A DNA stretch of 64,000 bases. Origin: Mangrovimonas xylaniphaga (GTDB taxonomy: Bacteria; Bacteroidota; Bacteroidia; Flavobacteriales; Flavobacteriaceae). Numbering within the stretch: position 1 is the first letter of the stretch; each line of letters starts with the position of its first letter. The position numbers were made by a program, and so were the translations under genes. The stretch lies in contig NZ_LBIP01000019.1 in assembly GCF_001280435.1 (NCBI RefSeq), positions 124,001 to 188,000 on the forward strand. Reading direction: 5' to 3'. Below the pieces are notes generated by a model. That model was not told the origin of the DNA, searched no databases, and saw only the letters and a list, made by a program, of their open reading frames with translations. Positions 9,717 to 17,556 of the stretch are shown here, piece after piece.

Positions 9717-11567
9717 ATGAAACATATTGGAATACTGTCATTGGCCTTATTGCTATTGATATCCTGTAATTCAGAAAAGAAACAAGAAGTCGTTCAGGAA
9801 GCTGAGCCAATTGAAAAAAATGAGCAAAAAGGAGAGGGGCAAACCTATTGTAATCCGTTGGATATTGATTATACCTATATGGTTTACAATTCAAGTAGAA
9901 ATATATCCTATCGTTCCGGGGCTGATCCTGCGGTGATTGAATTTCGTGGCGAATACTATATGTTCGTAACGCGATCATTTGGGTATTGGCATTCCAAGGA
10001 TTTGGTGAAATGGGATTTCATCAAGCCACAGCAATGGTTTTTTGAGGGTTGTAATGCGCCAACCTCCTTTAATTATAAAGACTCCTTAGTCTATTTTGCA
10101 GGTGATCCAGCGGGTTACGGAAGTATTCTTTATACAGACAATCCTAAAAAAGGCACTTGGACTCCCACAGCTTCAATTTCCAATAACATTCAGGATTCGG
10201 AATTGTTCATTGATGATGATGGTAAAACCTATTTGTATTGGGGTTCTTCCAATGTATATCCGCTTCATGTGAAAATGTTGAACAAGGATGATCGTTTTTT
10301 GGAAACGGGAGTGAAAAAAGATTTGATCAATTTGGTTGAAGAAGAGCATGGTTGGGAACGATTTGGTGAAAACAATTTTCATCCAACCTTGAAAGAAGGG
10401 TATATGGAAGGTGCCTCCATGACTAAACACAACGGGAAATACTATTTGCAATATGCAGCTCCAGGAACGCAGTTTAATGTCTATGCGGATGGTGTGTATA
10501 TTGGAGATACGCCGCTTGGCCCATTTACTTATATGAAGAATAACCCTATGAGTTTTAAACCCGGTGGTTTTACCAATGGAGCAGGGCATGGTATCACTGT
10601 TAAGCAAATTAATGGGCAGTACTGGCATTTTGCAACCATGGCACTAGCGTCCAATGCCCAATGGGAACGTCGTTTGTGTATGTTTCCAACTTATTTTGAT
10701 GATGAAGGGTTGATGTATTCCAATACAGAATATGGAGACTACCCAAGGTTTGCACCTAATCATCCTACAAAAGCAGGGCAACATAATGGTTGGATGTTAC
10801 TGTCGTATAAAGGAAATGTGACGGTATCCTCTTCTATGAAGCAAATCATGAAATTTACTTCAAATGATGATGAGATTACCGTGACAGAATTACCGCTGGA
10901 AAAGAATGCGAACCAAGCAATTCTTTCAAAAGTATTAACCGATGAAAACCCTAAAACATTTTGGGTAGCCGAAGCCAACAATGATCAGCAATGGATAGAA
11001 ATAGAGATGTTGCATCCAGGAAAAATTTATGCACTTCAATTGAATTTTCACGACTATGAAACAGGTGTTTATACGCGTGTAAAGGGACTGAGACATCGCT
11101 TCAGTATTGAGGTATCGGAAGATGGTGAAACATGGCAAACTGTTGTAGATCGAAGTAAGAGCGATATAGATGCGCCCAACGCTTATATAGTATTGGATAC
11201 TCCTGTTACGGCAAAGTATGTGCGTTACAAAAATGTGGAAGTGCCGGGAGCAAATTTCGCAATGTCGGAGTTTCGGGTATTTGGTTTGGGCTTGGGGGAG
11301 GCACCAAAAAAGGTAAATGGATTTACCGTAAAGCGTGAAAAGGATAGAAGAGATGCTGCATTTTCTTGGAATCCTGTAGAAGGTGTCCAAGGTTATAACA
11401 TCCGTTGGGGAATTGCTCCGGATAAGCTGTATCAATCGTGGTTGGTCTATGATGTCAATGAACATTTCATGCGTTGTTTGGATCGTGATACCCCTTATTA
11501 TTTCTGCATAGAAGCCTTTAATGAAAATGGGATTTCAGAAAAAACAGATGTTATATTTGTGGAATGA
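9717..11567 (+). CDS. GH43-like lipoprotein with discoidin and fibronectin III domains
   Basis: This is a paralog of the enzyme at 366-2279, with the same order: GH43 propeller (about 35-385), discoidin domain (about 400-520) and fibronectin III-like domain (about 525-616). The candidate catalytic acids are D70 (GADPAVI), D160 (IQDSELF) and E231 (MEGASMTK). The second site reads QDSELF instead of WDPAIF in the paralog, so the substrate pocket may differ. Unlike the paralog, it has a lipobox (LISC, C17) and so is likely tethered, while the other is soluble. It starts 3 nt after the sulfatase stop and overlaps the following gene by 4 nt. Confidence 0.87.
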   Translation: MKHIGILSLALLLLISCNSEKKQEVVQEAEPIEKNEQKGEGQTYCNPLDIDYTYMVYNSSRNISYRSGADPAVIEFRGEYYMFVTRSFGYWHSKDLVKWDFIKPQQWFFEGCNAPTSFNYKDSLVYFAGDPAGYGSILYTDNPKKGTWTPTASISNNIQDSELFIDDDGKTYLYWGSSNVYPLHVKMLNKDDRFLETGVKKDLINLVEEEHGWERFGENNFHPTLKEGYMEGASMTKHNGKYYLQYAAPGTQFNVYADGVYIGDTPLGPFTYMKNNPMSFKPGGFTNGAGHGITVKQINGQYWHFATMALASNAQWERRLCMFPTYFDDEGLMYSNTEYGDYPRFAPNHPTKAGQHNGWMLLSYKGNVTVSSSMKQIMKFTSNDDEITVTELPLEKNANQAILSKVLTDENPKTFWVAEANNDQQWIEIEMLHPGKIYALQLNFHDYETGVYTRVKGLRHRFSIEVSEDGETWQTVVDRSKSDIDAPNAYIVLDTPVTAKYVRYKNVEVPGANFAMSEFRVFGLGLGEAPKKVNGFTVKREKDRRDAAFSWNPVEGVQGYNIRWGIAPDKLYQSWLVYDVNEHFMRCLDRDTPYYFCIEAFNENGISEKTDVIFVE

Positions 11568-12394
11568 TGAAGAAAATAGTTACCGCATTAGGATTGCTCA
11601 TCCTGACTTTTGCACAGGCACAAGACTTAAAAGTGATGAGCTATAACATCAAGTTGGATTATCCAAAGGAAGGAAAGGATAGTTGGGCCAACCGAAAACC
11701 ATTTTTTATCAATCAGCTTAAGTTTTATGAGCCGGATGTTTTGGGAGTTCAGGAAGCGATGCCTAATCAAATGAAAGATATGGAAAACCTACTGCCAGAT
11801 TATGATTTTCTGGGAGTTGGTCGTGATGATGGAAATGATGCAGGTGAATATTCAGCTATTTTCTATAAAAAGGACGAATTAAAGGTGTTGGAGTCTTCTA
11901 CCTTTTGGTTGTCCCAAACGCCAGACAAAGTTTCTATGGGATGGGATGCCGTTTGTAATCGGGTTTGCACTTATGCCCTATTTGAGAACAAAACCACCAA
12001 GCAAAAGTTTTGGATGTTCAATACCCATTTTGATCATGTCGGGGAAATGGCCAGAAAAAACAGTGCGATTTTGATTCTTGAAAAAATCAACGAACTCAAT
12101 CAAAAGAACTATCCTGTAATCCTAACAGGGGATTTCAACATGGAAGCAGAACATGAGAGCATTCAATACATTACAAAAAGCTTGAATGATTCCAAATCTG
12201 TTGCCTCTGTCACTTTTGGACCTGAAGGGACCTTTAATGGATTCCATTTTGAGGAACCGGTGACCAAGCGCATCGATTTTGTATTTACAAGTAAAAATAT
12301 CACAGTTGAAAAATATGCGGTGTTGAGTGATAATTGGAACCTGCAATATCCTTCAGATCACTTTCCTGTATTGGTTCAGATGTTGTTGCCTTAA
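11564..12394 (+). CDS. Exported endonuclease/exonuclease/phosphatase-fold protein
   Basis: The 276-residue protein has a signal peptide ending near FAQAQ and the metal-dependent EEP fold: VMSYNIKLD (Asn), GVQEAMP (Glu), MFNTHFDHVG (His), TGDFNMEAEH (Asp/Asn) and PSDHFPV (final His). All expected catalytic positions are present. Members cleave phosphodiesters or phosphomonoesters in nucleic acids, sphingomyelin or phosphoinositides. Secreted versions are common in Bacteroidota polysaccharide loci, where their substrate is usually unknown. It is the last gene of the operon. Its stop overlaps by 4 nt the stop of the convergent gene at 12391. Confidence 0.88.
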   Translation: MMKKIVTALGLLILTFAQAQDLKVMSYNIKLDYPKEGKDSWANRKPFFINQLKFYEPDVLGVQEAMPNQMKDMENLLPDYDFLGVGRDDGNDAGEYSAIFYKKDELKVLESSTFWLSQTPDKVSMGWDAVCNRVCTYALFENKTTKQKFWMFNTHFDHVGEMARKNSAILILEKINELNQKNYPVILTGDFNMEAEHESIQYITKSLNDSKSVASVTFGPEGTFNGFHFEEPVTKRIDFVFTSKNITVEKYAVLSDNWNLQYPSDHFPVLVQMLLP

Positions 12395-13221
12395 GGATTT
12401 AAAAGCGCTACAATCCGCAAAGGAGCGCCACTACCACCTTTAATTTTCATTGGGAGGGCAATGATTTCAAATCCCTTTGAAGGGAGTAAATTCAAATTGG
12501 TGAGGTTTTCAAAAGCAGGAATGTTTTTGGAAAGCAACACGACATGGCTTTTAAAATATTGCGATTGCCCATAATCTATACTGGGCGTGTCAATACCTAT
12601 GGCGTGAATGTTTCTGTTGGTTACCAGCCACTCTGCTGCTTCCGGGGAAAGTCCAGGGAAATGAAGTTTGGCAACAGCAGATTCACCGCGTTCTTCGGTG
12701 CCTAGATACTGCATTTTGTTGGGGTAATATCTAGAAAATCCTGTTTGTAACAGAACAATGCTGCTGTCAGGGATGGGCTTCCCTTCCTTGGTTTCCCAAT
12801 CGGTCAGGTCTTCAATGCTGATTAAATAATCAGGATTTTGGAGTGCTTTGGAAGAAACATCAATTTTAATGGCTGTTCCTATAAGGTGTTCCAAAGGCAA
12901 TTCTTCCACCGATTGTCCGTTTTTTGAGAAATGGATGGGAGCGTCAATATGGGTGCCACCATGTTCCGCAGTGGAAATGTTGAAGGCAGAATAGAAATAT
13001 CCCTTGTCGGTAGGCCCCATAAACACCGTGTCTTTTTCAAATTCCTTAGCAGTCACCCAATACACTGTTTCCCTCGAATAGTCGTGTGATAAATCTACGA
13101 TGGTTTTGTGAGTGAAATCACTTTTGGCGACAGTTTTCATAGACGAAATTTCATTTGACGGTTGTTTTTTACAGGTAAAAAATAGTATAGGGCAACACAT
13201 TAATAAAAAAAGGGTTTTCAT
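12391..13221 (-). CDS. Cyclase-family (kynurenine formamidase-like) lipoprotein
   Basis: This 276-residue protein has a lipobox (LFFTC, C17) and the metal-binding cyclase/KynB signature HGGTHIDAPIHF. Family members are metal-dependent hydrolases of N-formylkynurenine, isatin or cyclic amides. An exported lipoprotein form would act in the periplasm, so a role in tryptophan breakdown is not assured. It is transcribed convergently with the polysaccharide operon and divergently from the dikinase gene, with 180 nt between it and that gene. I see no sign that it belongs to either neighbouring system. Confidence 0.8.
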   Translation of the reverse strand: MKTLFLLMCCPILFFTCKKQPSNEISSMKTVAKSDFTHKTIVDLSHDYSRETVYWVTAKEFEKDTVFMGPTDKGYFYSAFNISTAEHGGTHIDAPIHFSKNGQSVEELPLEHLIGTAIKIDVSSKALQNPDYLISIEDLTDWETKEGKPIPDSSIVLLQTGFSRYYPNKMQYLGTEERGESAVAKLHFPGLSPEAAEWLVTNRNIHAIGIDTPSIDYGQSQYFKSHVVLLSKNIPAFENLTNLNLLPSKGFEIIALPMKIKGGSGAPLRIVALLNP

Positions 13222-13328
13222 TTGAAATTCATTTTGGATGTTCTTATAAGTTGTGGTGCGAGGAGGGGAGTCTTAAAGGTAGTGATATTTTCAGTTGGTT
13301 GGATTTTAAGAAACGATGATATAAAGAT

Positions 13329-13360
13329 TTTGTTTTTTATAAGAGTGTCAGGTAGTTATG
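13329..13360 (+). promoter_or_regulatory. Candidate Bacteroidota-type promoter for the dikinase operon
   Basis: TTTG at 13329-13332 and TAGTTATG at 13353-13360 are separated by 20 nt. They match the Bacteroidota primary sigma consensus (TTTG, then TAnnTTTG) with one mismatch in the -7 box. A start site a few bases downstream would give a leader of about 30-35 nt before the ATG at 13402. Confidence 0.4.
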
Positions 13361-13401
13361 GTAAATTTTTCTAAATTAGTTGTAAATCAAATTGATACAC
13401 T

Positions 13402-16302
13402 ATGAAGCCATTCAAAGCCCTCCTTTTCTTCTTATTTTGTCTTCCTTTATTTGTCTTTTCACAGCATTCCAATTCTTCAACTACTGACAATGCTAAAATC
13501 AAATCGATGATTACGAGCTATAAAGCAGATGCTAGGGGACCATATCGAGACATTCGTTGGTTTTGTGAAGATGGAACCATTAATATGCCCAAGGAACCTT
13601 GTGAGGGCGAAGGTGTGCAACATGCTAGGTATAAGGAAGAGGTTGTAGCTTTAGGGGAACAGAACCATGTGTATTTGGGGCAGATATTGGCGTCTTCCGA
13701 TGTTGAGGCCTTTTGGGATAAGGCCAATTACCATTCCCGAATCAAGCAGTACATGTTGGAGAAATATTTAAAATCTGTAGATGATGGCTGGATTCATCGA
13801 AAAGCACAATTTTACAGAGGAGCTATTCAGGCAGAGGATGAGGAGGCTTGGGGAAAGGCGTTTTTTAATGAATTGCTTGCTAATGACAGTTATATTGAAA
13901 TGCATTTTTACTTCTTGCGTCAGGCGATAAAAGATGTGCCGCATACCGGCGATGATAATGTGGCGCAACTTATGCGCAGTCAATCCAAAGCGGTTGCAGA
14001 TGCCTATGAGCCATTTATGAATTTAAGAATTAAAATTCACGGCCAACCGGAAGTGTCGGATATCTCCAAGGTTGAAGCATTCAAAAAAAGCCAGGGAAGC
14101 AAGCTTACCCCGGGGCTTCAAAAGGATTTAGATGAATTGGTGACAACCATGGAGCGATTTTTTGAACCTATGAAAGTGGCCTCGTTGTCAGATTATTTAA
14201 AAGATGTGACCAATAAAGATATCGTTTCATATCTCAATGGATTTATTGAAGGCTATACCAATGCTCCTATCACTGAAACCATCGAAGCGTCGGCTGATGC
14301 CATGTGGTTCATTAGGGAGCATATGTTGGAAGAGTCCACGCCTCAAGGGCGTTTGGCCTTATTCGATTTGTCCCTAAAATTGGAATTGTTGATCACCAAA
14401 CAAATTGCCGAATATACCGAGGAAGATTTAAAATCCTTAACAGACAAAATCTGTTATCTCAGTATGGCTTCGGCTGCTTCGGGGTATACAGAGTTGTGGG
14501 AATGGGACCAGTTGCAAGTGTCTCTTTCTGAAAAAAGTAATAACGAAGCGACTCTGGAAGTGTTGCAGGATCTTTTGATCGCGGCCAGACAACAATTGGA
14601 ATGGGGAACAGGAAAGAACAGTGCCGTTTTTGGGCCGGTTGTGTCCCTTTATGAAGGATTCGAACCTTTGGCTCATGGATTTTTGGATGACCGGATTAGA
14701 GGTTCTGTGGCCTTGTATTTGGGAAATAGTATAGGAAAGTTGGGGAATTTTATTACTGAAGCTTCCTCTTTGAGCAACCACGTTTTGGATCTTAACAATC
14801 AAAGTCACATCCATGGTTTGAATACTGGATACGCGTTTGGAGAATTGGTAGTTGTGGAAGGTTCTGCTGAAAATATGGAAGTCAATCCCAATAATATTTA
14901 TGTGTTTGGAAGGCCGCCTTCCGATTTAAAACCAGTGGCTGGAATTTTAAATGTTTCTGAAGGGAATCTTGTGTCGCATGTACAATTATTGGCCAGAAAT
15001 TTGGGAATCCCCAATGCCGCAGTTTCCAGTGCGAATGTGGCCTCGTTTAAGAAACATGCCGGCGAAAAAGTATTTTATGCGGTATCTAATTCTGGAACTG
15101 TAATTATGAAATCGGAAAGTGACATGACCGATGAAGAGCACAGGCTGTTTAGCAAAGCAGAACAAAGTCATGAAATGATTACGGTTCCTGTGGAGAAAAT
15201 CAAACTGGATCGTAATACTACGATGAGTTTAAGTGAGGTCAATGCCGCTTCATCTGGCATTTATTGTGGGCCGAAAGCTGCCAATTTGGGAGAGTTGAAA
15301 CAAAATTTTCCAGACCATGTGGTGAATGGGTTTGTGATTCCTTTTGGAGTATTTTTAGAGCATATGAAACAGACGATTCCTGGAAGGGAACAGACTTACT
15401 GGGAATATTTGAACAGTATTTTTGCCAATGCACGACAAATGAGTGAGCAGGGAGAATCAGCTAAAGCCGTCGAAGATTATCAGTTAAAGGAATTGGCTCA
15501 ATTAAGAAATTTGATTATTGAAATGCCTTTGACGAATTCTTTTTTAGATAATTTGGAAACTTCGTTTACCTCCATTTTAGAGGGTGAATTGGGTAGTGTG
15601 CCCGTGTTCTTGAGGAGTGACACCAATATGGAAGACCTTAAAAGTTTTACAGGGGCGGGCTTGAATTTGACCTTGTTCAATGTTCTTGAAAAAGAAAAAA
15701 TCATAAAAGGAATCAAGACCGTTTGGGCGTCGCCTTATACAGAACGTAGCTTTAAATGGCGCCAAAAATATTTGACTAATCCAGAAAATGTGTACCCCTC
15801 CATAGTGGTGATTCCTGGGGTGGACAATGATTTTTCGGGGGTGATGATTACCAAAGGCGTTACTTCAGGAAAAACTGATGAGATTACTGTAGCTTTTAGT
15901 AGAGGCGTTGGAGGAGCCGTTGATGGGCAGGCTGCCGAAACTTGGGCCATCGCTTCCAATGGGGGCTATCGTTTAATTGCGCCTTCCCGTGAGCCTTTTT
16001 ATAAATCACTGCCAAAAACAGGGGGGACTGAGGAGCATGTTACCACTTTTGAAACACCTATTGTAAGTCCTGAGACTAGAAGGCAGGTGAACATGTTCAG
16101 TAAAACGCTTGTGGATAAAATGGAAGCTCAAGGGATTCAAGGGCCTTATGATGTAGAGTTAGGCTTTAAGGATGGAAAACTGTGGTTGTTTCAGGTAAGG
16201 CCATTCGTAGAAAATAAGCGAGCCAAGAGCTCTACCTATTTGGAGTCTATTTCTCCTAAGGTGGACATGCAAAAAACACTTTCACTCAATACAAAACTGT
16301 AA
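13402..16302 (+). CDS. Exported glucan-water-dikinase-like / PEP-synthase-like phosphotransferase
   Basis: This 966-residue protein has a clear Sec signal peptide (residues 1-20, ending VFSQ). Residues 30-480 are mostly helical with no family I recognise. A phosphohistidine swivel domain follows (about 480-560), with candidate H526 in NLVSHVQLLARNLGIP. A C-terminal ATP-grasp/pyruvate-phosphate-dikinase N domain spans about 610-945, with LRSDTNMEDLKSFTGAG and LWLFQVRPF. Swivel domain first and ATP-grasp last is the order of plant glucan water dikinase; PEP synthase has the reverse. The RSDxNxEDL...GAGL motif also matches that family better. I see no PEP-binding TIM barrel. An ATP-consuming enzyme outside the cytoplasm is odd. 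It lies 3 nt ahead of the next gene. Confidence 0.8.
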   Translation: MKPFKALLFFLFCLPLFVFSQHSNSSTTDNAKIKSMITSYKADARGPYRDIRWFCEDGTINMPKEPCEGEGVQHARYKEEVVALGEQNHVYLGQILASSDVEAFWDKANYHSRIKQYMLEKYLKSVDDGWIHRKAQFYRGAIQAEDEEAWGKAFFNELLANDSYIEMHFYFLRQAIKDVPHTGDDNVAQLMRSQSKAVADAYEPFMNLRIKIHGQPEVSDISKVEAFKKSQGSKLTPGLQKDLDELVTTMERFFEPMKVASLSDYLKDVTNKDIVSYLNGFIEGYTNAPITETIEASADAMWFIREHMLEESTPQGRLALFDLSLKLELLITKQIAEYTEEDLKSLTDKICYLSMASAASGYTELWEWDQLQVSLSEKSNNEATLEVLQDLLIAARQQLEWGTGKNSAVFGPVVSLYEGFEPLAHGFLDDRIRGSVALYLGNSIGKLGNFITEASSLSNHVLDLNNQSHIHGLNTGYAFGELVVVEGSAENMEVNPNNIYVFGRPPSDLKPVAGILNVSEGNLVSHVQLLARNLGIPNAAVSSANVASFKKHAGEKVFYAVSNSGTVIMKSESDMTDEEHRLFSKAEQSHEMITVPVEKIKLDRNTTMSLSEVNAASSGIYCGPKAANLGELKQNFPDHVVNGFVIPFGVFLEHMKQTIPGREQTYWEYLNSIFANARQMSEQGESAKAVEDYQLKELAQLRNLIIEMPLTNSFLDNLETSFTSILEGELGSVPVFLRSDTNMEDLKSFTGAGLNLTLFNVLEKEKIIKGIKTVWASPYTERSFKWRQKYLTNPENVYPSIVVIPGVDNDFSGVMITKGVTSGKTDEITVAFSRGVGGAVDGQAAETWAIASNGGYRLIAPSREPFYKSLPKTGGTEEHVTTFETPIVSPETRRQVNMFSKTLVDKMEAQGIQGPYDVELGFKDGKLWLFQVRPFVENKRAKSSTYLESISPKVDMQKTLSLNTKL

Positions 16303-16305
16303 GTT

Positions 16306-17556
16306 ATGAAATTAAGATTTGGCATTGGTATTCTCATTATTGTTGGAGGGCTTTCGTTGTCTTCTTTTTATCCTATCGACGGGTATGACCGTACGGGAAT
16401 TAAACGTTTGGTGTATTGGGAACAGGTTAAAAAAGGGGAGATAGAAAGTAATCGAATTCCAGCAGGTGCTTTTTATCCAATGGATTCCATAGAGTTGAAT
16501 TTACTGGATAGAAAAGATGAATTTTTAGGCGTTCCTGCGGTGGATGAACCTCTCCAAAAGAAAGTGAATGCCCTTTTTAAAGGTTTGGATAAAAACTATT
16601 CCTTGACAGTTTTGGATATGACCAAAGGCCGTCCTGTGCGTTATGCACAACATAGGGAAGCAGAGGGGTATCAGCCAGGAAGTGTTGGGAAACTGGTGGT
16701 GTTGGCTTCATTTTTTGAAGGCCTTTGTCGTGTCTATCCAAACGATTTTGATAAGCGACTAGCCTTGATGAAAGCAAAAAATATAAAAGCAGGAGATTGG
16801 GCTTTGTATGACCATCATACAGTGCCTGTTTATAATTTGGAAACCAAAAAAATGGTAAAGCGGAAAGTGACTGAAAAGGATGTGTTTACCCTTTATGAGT
16901 GGTTGGATAATATGGTGTCAGTAAGTAATAATGGGGCGGCCAGTGTGGTGTGGCGTGAAGCTTTATTGATGCATGTGTTTGAAGATAAATATCCAGATTT
17001 GACGTTTGAAGAAGCTGAGACTTACTTTAAAGAAACGCCTAAAAAGGAACTGTCTGAATTGGCGATAAAAATTGTTAACCAACCTTTACGGGATATTGGG
17101 ATTACTGAGGATGAATGGCGTTTGGGTAAATTTTTTACCAATGGGGCTGGAGGACATATTCCAGGAACGGGCGGTAGCATTGGGACACCGATTGGTTTGA
17201 TGAAATATATGGTGGCCTTGGAAAAGGGGGCGTTTATAGATAAAGCTTCTAGTTTAGAGATGAAACGTTTGTTGTATTTAACTGATAGACGGATTAGATA
17301 TGCGGCCTCCAAAAAATTGGACAGTGCCGCCGTGTATTTTAAATCAGGGAGTTTTTATAAATGCGACCGAAGTAAAAATCCTGGGTGCGGCGATTACGAA
17401 GGAAACGTGTATAATTATATGAACTCGGTGGCCATTGTGGAGCAGCCTGATGGTTCGAGGTATGCGGTCTGTTTAATGTCCAATGTGCTCAATAAAAATT
17501 CAGCATATGACCATTTAATGTTGGCTTCCAAAATAGATGCTTTAATGCGAGATTAA
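16306..17556 (+). CDS. Exported serine hydrolase, class A beta-lactamase/PBP-like
   Basis: The 416-residue protein has a signal peptide or anchor at residues 1-22. All three active-site motifs of the SxxK acyltransferase fold are present: S126-V-G-K129, S207-N-N and K346-S-G. It is longer than a typical class A beta-lactamase (about 290), with an extra N-terminal segment of about 90 residues. It has no visible lipobox. Its position 3 nt after the dikinase gene points to co-expression. It probably acts on a periplasmic acyl or peptide bond; beta-lactam resistance should not be assumed. Its stop overlaps the stop of the convergent transporter gene by 4 nt. Confidence 0.82.
   Translation: MKLRFGIGILIIVGGLSLSSFYPIDGYDRTGIKRLVYWEQVKKGEIESNRIPAGAFYPMDSIELNLLDRKDEFLGVPAVDEPLQKKVNALFKGLDKNYSLTVLDMTKGRPVRYAQHREAEGYQPGSVGKLVVLASFFEGLCRVYPNDFDKRLALMKAKNIKAGDWALYDHHTVPVYNLETKKMVKRKVTEKDVFTLYEWLDNMVSVSNNGAASVVWREALLMHVFEDKYPDLTFEEAETYFKETPKKELSELAIKIVNQPLRDIGITEDEWRLGKFFTNGAGGHIPGTGGSIGTPIGLMKYMVALEKGAFIDKASSLEMKRLLYLTDRRIRYAASKKLDSAAVYFKSGSFYKCDRSKNPGCGDYEGNVYNYMNSVAIVEQPDGSRYAVCLMSNVLNKNSAYDHLMLASKIDALMRD

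Noticed and set aside
12391-12394. Possible gene fusion between the EEP protein and the cyclase lipoprotein
   Set aside because: The genes are on opposite strands and only the stop codons overlap.
13402-16302. Ordinary cytoplasmic PEP synthase
   Set aside because: It has a signal peptide, reversed domain order and no visible PEP-binding TIM barrel.
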